Below, piece after piece: positions 19,699-29,497 of a stretch of DNA of 64,000 bases (its first letter is position 1; every line of letters begins with the position of its first letter). The position numbers and the translations under genes are program-made. Under the pieces are notes generated by a model. It did no database searches, had not been told where the DNA came from, and saw nothing but the letters and a program-made list of their open reading frames with translations. The stretch lies in the NCBI RefSeq assembly GCF_002855575.1, contig NZ_PKRQ01000003.1, positions 186,001 through 250,000 of the forward strand. The letters are read 5' to 3'. The stretch comes from Tabrizicola sp. TH137. Its GTDB lineage: Bacteria; Pseudomonadota; Alphaproteobacteria; Rhodobacterales; Rhodobacteraceae.

Positions 19699-20571
19699 TC
19701 AATTGTCCAGATGCCGCCCGATGCCGCGCATCAGGAAATAGGCCACGATATTGGCAAGGATGACGGCGATGATGCCCCCGGCGGCGGCGCGACCGATATC
19801 CTTGGCCACGATCGCCTGTTTGAAGATCATGTAGGGCAGCGTGGTGGAGGCGGAGCCGGGGCCGCCTTGGGTGGTGGTGAAGATCTCGCCGAAGATGCCA
19901 AGAAGGAAGATGGTCTGGATCAGGATGACGACGGTGATCGCCCGCGTCAGATGCGGCAGGATGATGTAGCGGAAGCGGTTGACGGGGGTGGCGCCGTCCA
20001 TCTCGGCGGCCTCAAGCTGTTCGGACGACAGCGATTGCAGCGCGGTGAGGAAGATCAGCGTGGCGAAGGGCAGCCATTCCCAGGACACGATGCCGATGAC
20101 GGACCAGAGGGGGTAATCTTCCAGAAACAGGATAGGTTGCATCCCGAAGCCCCGCGCAAGGGCCGAGAAAAGGCCGTTCTGCGGATGCATGAAGAGGTTT
20201 TCCCAGATCGAGGCCGCCACAGGGGGCATCACGAAGAAGGGCGAGATGACGAGGATGCGCAGCATCCCCTGCCCTTTCACCGGCTGGTCGATCAGCAGCG
20301 CGATCAGCACGCCGAGGATGACGGTGATGACCAGAACCCCGCCCACCAGCGCCAGCGTGTTGAAGAGCGCAAGCCAGAAATCGGGCGCGTTGAAGAACCA
20401 CAGATAGTTGTTGAAGCCCACCCATCCCGTCCGGTCCGGCGTGAGCAGCCGGTAGAGGCGAAAGGAGAAGTAGAGTGTCATGGCCAGCGGCACGATCATC
20501 CAGATGAAGAGGACGATCACCGAGGGCGCCACCATCAGGCGCGCGGCGAGACGGGTGGACTGCGTGGACAT
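19699..20571 (-). CDS. smoF: Polyol ABC transporter permease SmoF
   Basis: MalF/UgpA-type permease, about 290 residues from ATG 20571 (MSTQSTRLAARLMVAPSV), which has GGAG eight bases upstream. An open extension to 20694 has no start signal and runs into the attenuator region. Six hydrophobic helices, and the EAA loop EQLEAAEMDGATPVNRFRYI. It follows smoE after a terminator-like hairpin. Confidence 0.92.
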   Translation of the reverse strand: MSTQSTRLAARLMVAPSVIVLFIWMIVPLAMTLYFSFRLYRLLTPDRTGWVGFNNYLWFFNAPDFWLALFNTLALVGGVLVITVILGVLIALLIDQPVKGQGMLRILVISPFFVMPPVAASIWENLFMHPQNGLFSALARGFGMQPILFLEDYPLWSVIGIVSWEWLPFATLIFLTALQSLSSEQLEAAEMDGATPVNRFRYIILPHLTRAITVVILIQTIFLLGIFGEIFTTTQGGPGSASTTLPYMIFKQAIVAKDIGRAAAGGIIAVILANIVAYFLMRGIGRHLDN

Positions 20572-20687
20572 GGGCGGTCTCCGGTTTCGGGGCGCGGGAA
20601 GGAGGTCGGGCCAGAGGGCGCGGACCTTGCGGCAGGGAAAGGGTAACCCCTGCTTAACCTTCAGGACAGACGACTGAAATCTTTTGG

Positions 20688-20718
20688 AAAACACGGGGCC
20701 GGCCCGAAGGCCGACCCC
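20688..20718 (-). terminator. Intercistronic hairpin between smoE and smoF
   Basis: On the minus strand GGGGTCGGCC pairs with GGCCGGCCCC (one mismatch) around a TTCG tetraloop, followed by GTGTTTTCC. It lies just after the smoE stop (20730) and before smoF, so it probably limits permease relative to binding-protein expression. Confidence 0.78.
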
Positions 20719-20729
20719 GGCCGGGAGGA

Positions 20730-22040
20730 TTACTGGATGTAACCCGAGGCCTTCATTTCCTCGGTCACCGCGGCCTGCGCCTCGGCCAGCGCCTCATCCG
20801 CCGTTTTCTGGCCGGCAAGGGCCGCCGAGAAGATTTCGCCAACCGTCGTGCCGATGCCCTGGAATTCCGGGATGGCGACGAACTGCACGCCGACATAGGG
20901 CACCGGCTTGACCGTCGGATTGTTCGGGTCAGCCGCGTTGATGCTGTCGAGCGTCATCTTGGCGAAGGGCACTGCGGCATATTCCGGGTTCTCGTAAAGC
21001 GAGGTCCGGGTGCCCGGAGGCACGTTGGCCCAGCCTTCCTTGGAGGCGACGAGTTCCAGATATTCCTTGGAGGTCGCCCAGTTCACGAAGGCCTTGGCCG
21101 CATCCTGCGCATCCGACGAGGACGGGATGGCCAGCGACCAGGCCCAGAGCCAGTTGCCGCGCTTGCCGAGGCCGTTGTCGGGGGCCAGCGCGAAGCCGAC
21201 CTTGTCGGCCACGGTCGAATCCGCGCCGGTGACGAAGGAGGCCGCGACGGTGGCGTCGATCCACATGCCGCACTTGCCCTGCTGGAACAGGGTCAGGTTT
21301 TCGTTGAACCCGTTGTTCGAGGCACCCGGGGGGCCATACTGGTTCATCAGGTTCAGGTAGAAGTCGAGCGTGGCCTTCCATTCCGGCTGGTCGAACTGGG
21401 GGTTCCAGTTTTCGTCGAACCAGCGCGCGCCGAAGGAGTTGGACATGGCAGTCAGGAAGGCCATGTTTTCGCCCCAGCCGGCCTTACCGCGCAGGCAGAC
21501 GCCGTTGATTTCGGCATCGCGGTTGGTCATCGCGGCGGCGGCCTTTTCGATATCGGCCCAGGTCGGCGCGTCGGGCATCGTGAGGCCCGCGGCTTCCATC
21601 AGGTCCTTGCGATACATGACCATGGAGCTTTCGCCGTAGAAGGGCGCGGCATAAAGGTTGCCGTCCACGGTCAGGCCGCCGCGGATGGCGGGGAGAAGAT
21701 CATCCACGTCATATTCGGCGGGCAGGTCGTTCAGCGAGACGAGCCAGCCCTGCTTGCCCCAGATCGGAACCTCGTAGGTGCCGATGGTCAGCACGTCATA
21801 CTGGCCGCCGCCGGTGGCGATGTCGGTGGTCACGTTCTGGCGCAGGACGTTCTCTTCCAGCGTGACCCATTCGACCTTGATGTCGGGGTGCTTGGCATAG
21901 AAGTCGTCCATCAGGCCCTGCATGCGGATCATGTCGCCGTTGTTCACGGTGGCCACGGTGATGGTGGTTTCGGCCATGGCCGCCCCGGTCAGGGCAAGCG
22001 CGGCCGTCGCGCCGAGAAGCGCGCGCAGCGAAAGTGTCAT
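20730..22040 (-). CDS. smoE: Polyol ABC transporter substrate-binding protein SmoE
   Basis: Periplasmic sorbitol/mannitol receptor, about 436 residues from ATG 22040 (MTLSLRALLGATAALALTGA), with GGGAGGGA upstream. The signal peptide ends AAMAE. The family 1 binding-protein fold is supported by ITVATVNNGDMIRMQGLMDDF, GQYDVLTIGTYEVPIWGKQGW and AAPFYGESSMVMYRKDLM. It is the first structural gene of the smo operon, downstream of the regulator. Confidence 0.92.
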   Translation of the reverse strand: MTLSLRALLGATAALALTGAAMAETTITVATVNNGDMIRMQGLMDDFYAKHPDIKVEWVTLEENVLRQNVTTDIATGGGQYDVLTIGTYEVPIWGKQGWLVSLNDLPAEYDVDDLLPAIRGGLTVDGNLYAAPFYGESSMVMYRKDLMEAAGLTMPDAPTWADIEKAAAAMTNRDAEINGVCLRGKAGWGENMAFLTAMSNSFGARWFDENWNPQFDQPEWKATLDFYLNLMNQYGPPGASNNGFNENLTLFQQGKCGMWIDATVAASFVTGADSTVADKVGFALAPDNGLGKRGNWLWAWSLAIPSSSDAQDAAKAFVNWATSKEYLELVASKEGWANVPPGTRTSLYENPEYAAVPFAKMTLDSINAADPNNPTVKPVPYVGVQFVAIPEFQGIGTTVGEIFSAALAGQKTADEALAEAQAAVTEEMKASGYIQ

Positions 22041-22070
22041 TGGTTCCCTCCCATAGAAGCGACTGAGCAT

Positions 22071-22178
22071 TTCATCGCTTAATGAGCAATTACCCACATC
22101 TTGCGGGGCTGCGTCAAGTCTGTTCCTGCGCGGAATTGCACCCTTTCGGCATAAAAACCGCGTGAAACTTCATCGCTT
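22071..22178. promoter_or_regulatory. smoE promoter region with repeated decamer (candidate SmoC sites)
   Basis: TTCATCGCTT occurs twice (22071-22080 and 22169-22178). Each copy forms an inverted repeat of the type TTCAT-N-ATGA(A/G): 22169-22188 reads TTCATCGCTTCGGGAATGAA. They lie in the gap between smoC and smoE, where a SorC-type regulator would be expected to act. Confidence 0.5.
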
Positions 22179-22252
22179 CGGGAATGAACAGGGTGATGCG
22201 GCCGGATTGACGGCCGGTTAACACAGCGGTTGCCGGATGCCGCGCTGCGGTA

Positions 22253-23209
22253 TCAGCGGTGCAGCAGAATCGCCCGGGCGGTGGCTTCGTCGGTGACGAT
22301 GCCGTTCAGGATGCCCGCCCCGAGCGCCGCACGGATCGCGGATATCTTGGAGGGTCCGGCGGCAACGCCGATGGCCGGGCGGGCGAGGCGCGGCTCGACC
22401 CGAACCCCGCCGTTGCGTGTATTCTCGGGCTTTTCCAGATAGTTGCCTTCGGCATCGAAGACCCAGCCCGCAACCTCGCCCACGGCGCCGCGGCGTTGCA
22501 GGGCGGTGAGTTCGGCGCGGGTGATGAAGCCGTCGGCGAGAAGCGGCGCGTCGTCGCCCATCTGGCCCACGCCGACGAAGATGACATCGGCGCGTTGGGC
22601 CAGTTCGCGGACGCGGGCGATGGGGCCGAGGGCGGTGAAGGCGGCAAACTCTTCCACCGTCGAGGAAATCACCGGCATGGCCATGGGATAGTGCGGGGCG
22701 CGGACCTTGTCGGCGATGCGCATGATGACATCGAAGAAGGAGGCGGAGCCGTCAGGGGCGATGTTGCCGATCATCGAGACGAGGCGGTGCTGGGGGGCGT
22801 CCATCGTCGTCATCGCATCCACCATCCCCCGCAGGGCGCGGCCCGTGCCGAGGGCGATCACCAGGGGATCGGGCATGGCGAGGAAGCGTTCCAGTTCCCG
22901 CGCGGCAGAGGGCGCGATGGCGCGGACGGCATCGGCGCCGGGGCCGAGGCCCGGGGCGACGCGGGCGCGGATCAGGTCGAAACGGTCGGTAAGTGCCTGT
23001 TCCAGTTCAAGACAGGCGGCAATGGGATGTTCGATGCGGACATGGATCAGGCCTTCGGCCATGGCGCGGCTGACGAGGCGTTGGGCGCGTTGGCGGCTGA
23101 CGCCGAGTTCGCGGGCGATCTGGTCCTGCGTCATGCCGGCGACGTAGTAGAGCCAGCCCGCGCGGGCGGCCTCGTCGCTCTGGCTGGGTTCGGCATCGTG
23201 CAGGGTCAT
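22253..23209 (-). CDS. smoC: SorC/DeoR-type sugar-responsive transcriptional regulator
   Basis: 318 residues: N-terminal helix-turn-helix (GWLYYVAGMTQDQIARELGV then SRQRAQRLVSRAMAEG), then a SorC-type sugar-phosphate-binding domain with ALGTGRALRGMVDAM and MIGNIAPDGSASFFD. It most likely controls the smo operon, which begins about 210 bases downstream in the same direction. Its ATG overlaps the stop of the HAD gene (ATGA). The symbol follows the polyol operon precedent; the effector is probably a polyol or its phosphate. Confidence 0.85.
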   Translation of the reverse strand: MTLHDAEPSQSDEAARAGWLYYVAGMTQDQIARELGVSRQRAQRLVSRAMAEGLIHVRIEHPIAACLELEQALTDRFDLIRARVAPGLGPGADAVRAIAPSAARELERFLAMPDPLVIALGTGRALRGMVDAMTTMDAPQHRLVSMIGNIAPDGSASFFDVIMRIADKVRAPHYPMAMPVISSTVEEFAAFTALGPIARVRELAQRADVIFVGVGQMGDDAPLLADGFITRAELTALQRRGAVGEVAGWVFDAEGNYLEKPENTRNGGVRVEPRLARPAIGVAAGPSKISAIRAALGAGILNGIVTDEATARAILLHR

Positions 23210-23892
23210 GGCGTCACTCGTTGGGCGGCGAACAGGGCCGGATGCGCGGCGCGCAGGGCGGCGAAGCTGTCGAATGTCGCCTCAGGAATGGCATCCTCGG
23301 GCGGGGTGAGGTCAAGCCCCTTCAGATGACTGCCCCCGGTGAAGTGCCAGACGCGCATCCCGGCGGCAAGGCCCGCGCGGATGCCGTTGAGGCTGTCTTC
23401 CAGCACGATGCAGGCGGCGGGGTCGGCTCCCATGCGGGCGGCGGCATGGAGGAAGAGATCGGGCGCGGGCTTGCCACGGGCGACTTCGGAGGCGGTGAAG
23501 GCGAGGCCATCGAAGAAGGCGGAAAGCCCCGTGATTTCAAGGGATTTCCGCATGCGTTCGGGGCTGGAGGAGGTGGCGAGGCAATAGGGGATGGCCATGG
23601 CGCGGAGCGTGGCGACCACGCCCGGCATCACGGTGAGGTCGCGTTCGAAGGCGGCGAGGAGGCGGGCGCGGTAATCGGCTTCGAAGCGGTCGGGAAGCTG
23701 CACGCCCCAGCGGTCGCGCACCTCTTGCAGGACGACCGGGTAGGAGCGGCCCAGGAAATGGCGGCTGACGAAGGCCATGTCCATCTCGACCCCGTAGCCC
23801 TTGAGTTCGGCGATGAGCTGGCGGGCGGAGATGACTTCGCTGTCGATCAGGACGCCGTCACAATCGAAGATGAGGAGCTGCGGGGTGGTCAT
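23206..23892 (-). CDS. HAD-superfamily (subfamily IA) phosphatase
   Basis: 228 residues from ATG 23892. Motif I is FDCDGVLIDSE, motif II is ATSSSP, motif III has RGKPAPDLFLHAA and motif IV is IVLEDSLNGI. The layout resembles beta-phosphoglucomutase/sugar-phosphate phosphatases. It is coupled to smoC by an ATGA overlap, so a role with sugar phosphates of polyol metabolism is likely. The frame stays open to 24042 through repeat R1; that 50-residue extension is repeat-derived and not expected to be translated. The start has a weak Shine-Dalgarno. Confidence 0.85.
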   Translation of the reverse strand: MTTPQLLIFDCDGVLIDSEVISARQLIAELKGYGVEMDMAFVSRHFLGRSYPVVLQEVRDRWGVQLPDRFEADYRARLLAAFERDLTVMPGVVATLRAMAIPYCLATSSSPERMRKSLEITGLSAFFDGLAFTASEVARGKPAPDLFLHAAARMGADPAACIVLEDSLNGIRAGLAAGMRVWHFTGGSHLKGLDLTPPEDAIPEATFDSFAALRAAHPALFAAQRVTP

Positions 23893-23994
23893 GGGGGGAG
23901 AGTGGGGCGGGGTGGAGGGGCTGTCAACGGGGCTGTGGGGGCGGCGGGCAAGGGATTGGGAACGCTGGATTAATTCCGGGGAAGGGCGGAAAAT

Positions 23995-24042
23995 GGCTGT
24001 GCCGCATGTTGTGCCGCATTCTGTGCAGCAAACTGTGGCCAC
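23995..24042. repeat. Repeat family R1, inverted copy B
   Basis: Complement of the 48-bp core at 353-400: three 12-bp steps of the type GCANNNTGTGCC leading into GCAAACTGTGGCCAC. It is located between the HAD gene start and the rbsK-like gene end. Confidence 0.88.
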
Positions 24043-24143
24043 GCGCGGTGGGGAAAGTGGGCGTTAACCAGCGGATGCCGCCGGGAATCGGGCCGGGGCC
24101 ATAGCTTTGGGTTATGGCCTTGCGCCGGGTGATACGTGGGGTG

Positions 24144-24265
24144 GCGGAATTTGGCGCAAATTCCGCGCCGGTTTCTGACGCAGAAACCGGGGGGCAAGCG
24201 TCGGCGCAACGGGGAGAGGCGGAATTTGCGTCAAATTCCGTCGCGGTTCCTGCGTCAGGAACCGC
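24144..24265. repeat. Duplicated double-hairpin module (four covarying palindromes)
   Basis: Four hairpins with 9-10-bp perfect arms and 3-nt loops: 24144-24166 (GCGGAATTTG arms), 24168-24190 (CCGGTTTCTG arms), 24220-24240 (CGGAATTTG arms) and 24243-24265 (GCGGTTCCTG arms). The pair is repeated after 75 bp. Between the second and fourth hairpins, differences in one arm are matched in the other (TTTCTG/CAGAAA versus TTCCTG/CAGGAA). The last hairpin touches the stop codon of the kinase gene. It looks like a BIME/REP-type element. Confidence 0.88.
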
Positions 24266-25188
24266 TATCCCTGCGCGGCCAGCAGCGCCTCGATTTCGGC
24301 CCGCGAGGGCATGGCGGGGGCGGTGCCGGGGCGGGTGACGGAAATGCCTGCCGTGGCGCAGCCGAAGCGCACCGCATCGACCACGTCGCGGCCTTCGGTG
24401 AGTGCTACGGCGAAGCCGCCGTTGAAGGCATCCCCTGCCCCGGTCGTATCCACCACCTTGCCCGCGCTGATGACCGGCACATGGACCGACCGTGTCCGGT
24501 CGCGATAAAGCGCGCCCCTTTCGCCCAGCGTGATGAGGCAGGCCCCGACCCCGCGTGCAAGCAGCGCGTCGGCGGCGGCCTCGGCCTCGGCGATGGTGGT
24601 GACGGGCAGGCCCGTCAGGCTTTCGGTTTCCGACTCGTTCGGGGTGACGATGTCGCAAAGCGCGAGGAGGTCGTCCTCCAGCGGCGCGGCGGGGGCGGGG
24701 TTGAGGATGGTGCGCACGCCTGCGGCGCGGGCGATTTCCAGCGCGCGCTTGGCCGCGGGGATGGGCTGTTCAAGCTGGGTGATGAAGACCTTGGCGCCTT
24801 CGATCAGGGCGCGGCTGGCCTCGACATCCGCAACCGATATCCGGCCTGCCGCCCCTGCGGCCACGATGATGGCATTGTTGCCGGTGGCATTCTCGATGAA
24901 GATATAGGCCGCGCCCGTGTAGCTTTCGGCATCTTCGGTGACATGGGGCATGACCCCGGCCTTGGCCCAGGTGGCCCGCGCGATATCGGCAAAGGCATCC
25001 TTGCCGAGGCGGGTGATGATGCTGGTCTTCCCCCCGGCCATCGCGGCGGCGACGGATTGGTTGGACCCCTTGCCGCCGGGGCCGAGGATGAAGGAGGTGC
25101 CAAGGATGGTTTCCCCCATCTTCGGCTGCCGGTCGGCGCGATAGGCGGTGTCGGCCACGAAGATGCCGAGGATGACGATGTCGGACAT
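24265..25188 (-). CDS. Ribokinase-like PfkB-family sugar kinase
   Basis: 307 residues with the two PfkB signatures: GPGGKGSNQSVAAA near residue 37 and DTTGAGDAFNGGFAVAL near residue 245 (the Asp is the catalytic base). The overall order matches ribokinase (RbsK). It is third in a minus-strand unit with the ABC ATPase and a FucU/RbsD protein, preceded by the GntR-type palindrome at 26871, so its substrate is probably the sugar taken up by that ABC system rather than necessarily ribose. 18 bases separate it from the FucU/RbsD gene. Confidence 0.9.
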   Translation of the reverse strand: MSDIVILGIFVADTAYRADRQPKMGETILGTSFILGPGGKGSNQSVAAAMAGGKTSIITRLGKDAFADIARATWAKAGVMPHVTEDAESYTGAAYIFIENATGNNAIIVAAGAAGRISVADVEASRALIEGAKVFITQLEQPIPAAKRALEIARAAGVRTILNPAPAAPLEDDLLALCDIVTPNESETESLTGLPVTTIAEAEAAADALLARGVGACLITLGERGALYRDRTRSVHVPVISAGKVVDTTGAGDAFNGGFAVALTEGRDVVDAVRFGCATAGISVTRPGTAPAMPSRAEIEALLAAQG

Positions 25189-25206
25189 GGGTCTGTTTCC
25201 CTGAGA

Positions 25207-25659
25207 TCAGGCGTCGGGCGGGATCACGCCCTTGCGGAACATGAAGCAGCCGTAGAAGCGGCGCTCGCCCGTCTGGATGACGGCATAGGATTGCCGCGCC
25301 AGATCGTAGAAGGCGAAGCGTTCGATGCCGATCATCGGGCGCGGGCGGCCTTCGGCGCGGTCGATCTCGGCCTGCACCTCGGCTTGCACGGGCGGGATTT
25401 CGGCGGGGTTGCCGACCACTTCCATGCGCCCCGCGAAATCATCGACAAAGGTATCGAGCGGCAGGACGGAGAGGATGGCCTGCACGGCCTGCGCCGAGGT
25501 CAGGTTTTCCATCCGCAAAAGTTCGCCCGTGACCGTGGCGCGGGCGACGGAATCGGAAGGGAAGTTGGTATCGGCCACGATCAGCACATCGCCATGCCCC
25601 ATGGCGCGCAGCACCCGCAGCACATCGGCATTCAGCCGGTGATCTAATCCCTTGAGCAT
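25207..25659 (-). CDS. RbsD/FucU-family sugar mutarotase, paralogue 1
   Basis: About 150 residues from ATG 25659 (MLKGLDHRLNADVLRVLRAM). It contains the conserved GHGDVLIVADTNFP segment (catalytic-site His and Asp of RbsD/FucU), VLPLDTFVDDF and ERFAFYDLARQSYAVIQTGE. The length fits FucU (L-fucose mutarotase) better than RbsD. A homologue with the same motifs lies at 31787. It probably interconverts sugar anomers for the downstream kinase or dehydrogenase. It lies between the ATPase and kinase genes. Confidence 0.9.
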   Translation of the reverse strand: MLKGLDHRLNADVLRVLRAMGHGDVLIVADTNFPSDSVARATVTGELLRMENLTSAQAVQAILSVLPLDTFVDDFAGRMEVVGNPAEIPPVQAEVQAEIDRAEGRPRPMIGIERFAFYDLARQSYAVIQTGERRFYGCFMFRKGVIPPDA

Positions 25660-25749
25660 GTGATCCTCCCTCGGCGGTGGTCCGCCCGTTCTGCCGCGAA
25701 ACCTGCCGCGCGGGGGCGGCCGGGTCAAGGTCGCCCGGAGGGGCGCGGG

Positions 25750-26802
<1,053 letters not shown>

Positions 26803-26864
26803 GCCGCCCCTCCCAAGGTTTTGCACGATAGGTAGCCGCTCGTCCCGGGCCTGTCCACGGACTA

Positions 26865-26892
26865 ATCATACTAACATGTTAGAAACTTGACA
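26865..26892. promoter_or_regulatory. Divergent promoter with palindromic operator site 1 (CTAACATGTTAG)
   Basis: Perfect 12-bp palindrome at 26871-26882. On the minus strand a -10-like TATGAT (26870-26865) abuts it, with TGTCAA 17 bp further up, so the operator lies in the promoter spacer. On the plus strand TTGACA begins five bases to its right. Matching palindromes occur at 29703, 36607 and 40368. Confidence 0.8.
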
Positions 26893-27067
26893 GGGGGCCG
26901 GGGTCGCGCCAAGGTTCGGCACAGGGAGTGCTGCCGCACGGGGTTGGGAGGCCCCACTGCCTGCATCCGGTCCGCGAGGGGCGGATCGCGGCATTCCGGG
27001 CGTCACGATCAATCAGAAGAGCCGGGACCGCAGGGCATCCGGCAGCCATCCTAGGGAGGATATCGAC

Positions 27068-28696
27068 GTGAAGGTTGGAGCGTATGAAGTCATGCAGGCG
27101 CGGATGAGCCGCCGCCGCATGTTGCAAGGGGCGACGGCGCTTGGGGCCGTGGCCGCGTTGGGCCCGGTGGCCGGGTTCCGCCCGGCCTCGGCGCAGGAGA
27201 ACCTGCGAGCCGAGATATTGAAGATCCCCGGCGTGGGGATGGGCAGCCCGACCGATGCCGACTGGCAGAAGGTGGGCGAGATGTGCCTGGGCGCGACCAA
27301 GGCCAGCGTCGCCGAGGGCGAATTCGCGGGGGTTGAGCTGACCTTCATGGGGCTGAACAACCAGAACCTGCACAACTTCCTGTTCCGCGGCTTCCTGAAG
27401 CCCTGGGAGGCCTATACCGGCGCCAAGATCAACTGGATCGACCTGGCGCAGGCCGATTACAACGCGCGTCTCCAGCAGTCGATCGCGACCGGCACCGTCG
27501 ATTTCGACATCATCGAGATGGGCGCACCTTTCGAGGGCGACACGGCAGGCAAGGGCCTGCTGGACGAGATGCCCGACTGGGTGAAGACGCAGATCGAGGC
27601 GGATGACCTTGTGGGTTACCTCCAGCCGCCGGTCGGCACCTGGGATGGCAAGTCCTACCGGATCACCATTGACGGCGACTGCCACACCTTCGCCTATCGC
27701 ACCGACTATTTCGGCGAGGGCGCCATCGGCGGGGCGACCGTGCCGACCACCTGGCAGCAGGTGAACGAGGTGTCGAAGGCGCTGATCGGGCAGACCGATC
27801 CGCTGACCGGGCAGCCGGCGCATGGCTATCTGGACCCGCTGAAGGGCTGGGGCGGCTTTGGCATGTATTTCATCGCCAACCGTGCGGCGGCCTATGTGAA
27901 GCATCCGGACGATCCGGCATGGCTGTTCGATCCCGATACGATGAAGCCGCGGGTGAACAATCCGGGCTGGGTGCAGGCCATCCAGGACGTGATGGACCTG
28001 ATCGCCGCCGGCGCCTATCCGGCGGACCAGATCAACGCCGATCCGGGCACCACCGGGTTCAGCCAGTTCCTGGCGGGGACGGGGTCGATGCTGATGTGGT
28101 GGGGCGATATCGGGTCTTCGGCGCGGACCTCGGATACCTCGGTCGTGGGGGATGTGGTGGGCTTCGGGATCAACCCGGGTTCGACGCGCCGCTACAACTC
28201 GGCCGCCGGGGCCTGGGAAGAGACCGCGAACGAGGCGCCGCTGATGGCCTATATCGGCTGGGGCATCTATGTCACCAGCCGCGTGTCGGGCGACGAGAAG
28301 AAGCGCAAGGCGGCCTGGTCGGCGGCGGCCCATCTGGGCGGCAAGGACCTGTCGCTCTGGACGGCGGCCTATCCGTCGGGCTTCCAGCCCTATCGCAACT
28401 CGCACTTCAACTATGAGGAGTGGGAAGCGGCAGGCTATGACCGCGCCTTCATCGAGGATTACCTCGGGTCGAACGCGGACAGCTACAACCACCCGAACGC
28501 GGCCATCGAGCCGCGCATCCCGGGGATCTTCCAGTACTATTCGGTGGCCGAGGACGAGCTGTCCAAGGGCTTTGCCGGGCAGTATGCCTCGGCGCAGGAG
28601 ACGGCGGATGCCATCGCCGCCGCCTGGGAGAAGATCACCGACCAGATCGGCCGGGACAGCCAGATCGCGCTGTATAAGGCAAGTCTGGGGTTGTGA
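27068..28696 (+). CDS. Sugar ABC transporter substrate-binding protein with Tat-type signal
   Basis: 542 residues, large for the class. GTG start at 27068 with AGGGAGGA eight bases upstream; MSRRRMLQGATALGAVAALG is a twin-arginine-type signal ending RPASAQ. LKPWEAYTGAKINWIDLAQADY and GTGSMLMWWGDIG fit the family 1 (UgpB-like) receptors. It has the palindromic operator about 190 bases upstream. It is separated from its permease genes by the inserted Abi-like gene. A hairpin terminator follows. Confidence 0.9.
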   Translation: MKVGAYEVMQARMSRRRMLQGATALGAVAALGPVAGFRPASAQENLRAEILKIPGVGMGSPTDADWQKVGEMCLGATKASVAEGEFAGVELTFMGLNNQNLHNFLFRGFLKPWEAYTGAKINWIDLAQADYNARLQQSIATGTVDFDIIEMGAPFEGDTAGKGLLDEMPDWVKTQIEADDLVGYLQPPVGTWDGKSYRITIDGDCHTFAYRTDYFGEGAIGGATVPTTWQQVNEVSKALIGQTDPLTGQPAHGYLDPLKGWGGFGMYFIANRAAAYVKHPDDPAWLFDPDTMKPRVNNPGWVQAIQDVMDLIAAGAYPADQINADPGTTGFSQFLAGTGSMLMWWGDIGSSARTSDTSVVGDVVGFGINPGSTRRYNSAAGAWEETANEAPLMAYIGWGIYVTSRVSGDEKKRKAAWSAAAHLGGKDLSLWTAAYPSGFQPYRNSHFNYEEWEAAGYDRAFIEDYLGSNADSYNHPNAAIEPRIPGIFQYYSVAEDELSKGFAGQYASAQETADAIAAAWEKITDQIGRDSQIALYKASLGL

Positions 28697-28723
28697 TCGG
28701 CCCCTGACGGGGAAGAATGAGAG

Positions 28724-28755
28724 CGCCCGCTGCGGGGAACCGTGGCGGGCGTTTT
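28724..28755 (+). terminator. Terminator after the substrate-binding protein gene
   Basis: CGCCCGC (28724-28730) pairs with GCGGGCG (28745-28751), followed by TTTTCCTTT. It ends 5 bases before the stop codon of the opposing Abi-like gene. Confidence 0.8.
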
Positions 28756-28759
28756 CCTT

Positions 28760-29497
28760 TCACGGCGATGGCAGGGTCAAGGTTGACCACGCCTCGCGGT
28801 AACTTTCGTAGTCCATCTTTACGCGCAGATGCTGGATACGGGTGAAGTGCTTGAAGGCGGTATCGTCCGACTCGGCCCGCGCGCCAAGATGAGTGCGGAT
28901 GAAGTCGAGCGCCTCCATCGCCTGATCCAGCTTTGGGCCGTAGATGGGTTCGTGATGGGCGGCGCGGTTGCGCGCTTCGTGGATGGCCGCCAGAGCCTTG
29001 GACAGGTCGGCGCGCCGCAGCGATTTGTTGGGAAAGACCCGCTTGAGCGAAGGCTTCCAGAGCGTGGCCTCATACTCGCCCGAATAGAGCCGCCGCCAGA
29101 AGGCGAAAGTGGTTTGGGACAGGATTTGCCCGTGCGTGACGTTGATGGGTGGCGGGCGGCGGGGAACGGGTTGGCCATTCGCGCGCAGTTGCTCGTCCAG
29201 CTTGGACTGCGCGGCGCGGCGGGCATATGAGGTGGCATCCGCTATGGTTTGCTGCTCTCTCGGCTTCAGCGGAACGGCGTTGTTCCCCGGCAGAAGCCAT
29301 AGGGCATCGCCGAAGTCTTCGATCAGGCGTTGGTTGGTGCTGTTGCGCAGCGCCAGTTCAAGCAGGGCGATCAGTGACATGAGCGAAGCGCCGAGTTGCA
29401 GGGTGTGGTTGTGCAGCGCAACCGCCCGCGCCTGGGAGTCGGTATGGCGTGCAAAGGTGCGAAGCCGTTCCGCCGAGATGAGGTCCACAACCTGCAC
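28760..29497 (-). CDS. Abi-like (Abi_2) HEPN-domain protein, putative phage-defence RNase
   Basis: 245 residues. The N-terminal half has the Abi_2 layout: ISAERLRTFARHTD, then ALHNHTLQLGASLMSLIALLE and LALRNSTNQRL. The C-terminal half has FAFWRRLYSGEYEATLW and the HEPN motif HEARNRAAHHEPIYG (R-x4-H), the catalytic signature of HEPN ribonucleases. Abi-family proteins of this type cause abortive infection or act as toxins. It lies alone, opposite to and between the binding-protein and permease genes of one importer, and its DNA looks less GC-rich than the flanks. This suggests horizontal insertion. No antitoxin partner is visible. Confidence 0.82.
   Translation of the reverse strand: MQVVDLISAERLRTFARHTDSQARAVALHNHTLQLGASLMSLIALLELALRNSTNQRLIEDFGDALWLLPGNNAVPLKPREQQTIADATSYARRAAQSKLDEQLRANGQPVPRRPPPINVTHGQILSQTTFAFWRRLYSGEYEATLWKPSLKRVFPNKSLRRADLSKALAAIHEARNRAAHHEPIYGPKLDQAMEALDFIRTHLGARAESDDTAFKHFTRIQHLRVKMDYESYREAWSTLTLPSP

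Noticed and set aside
18613-20646. A 677-codon plus-strand frame opposite smoG/smoF
   Set aside because: Low-complexity D/G/E/R/H-rich translation, no start signal, and antisense to two well supported permease genes.
23893-24042. N-terminal extension of the HAD phosphatase (MATVCCTECGTTCGT)
   Set aside because: The Cys/Thr-rich stretch is the translation of the R1 repeat, which occurs in non-coding gaps elsewhere. HAD motif I begins normally after the ATG at 23892.
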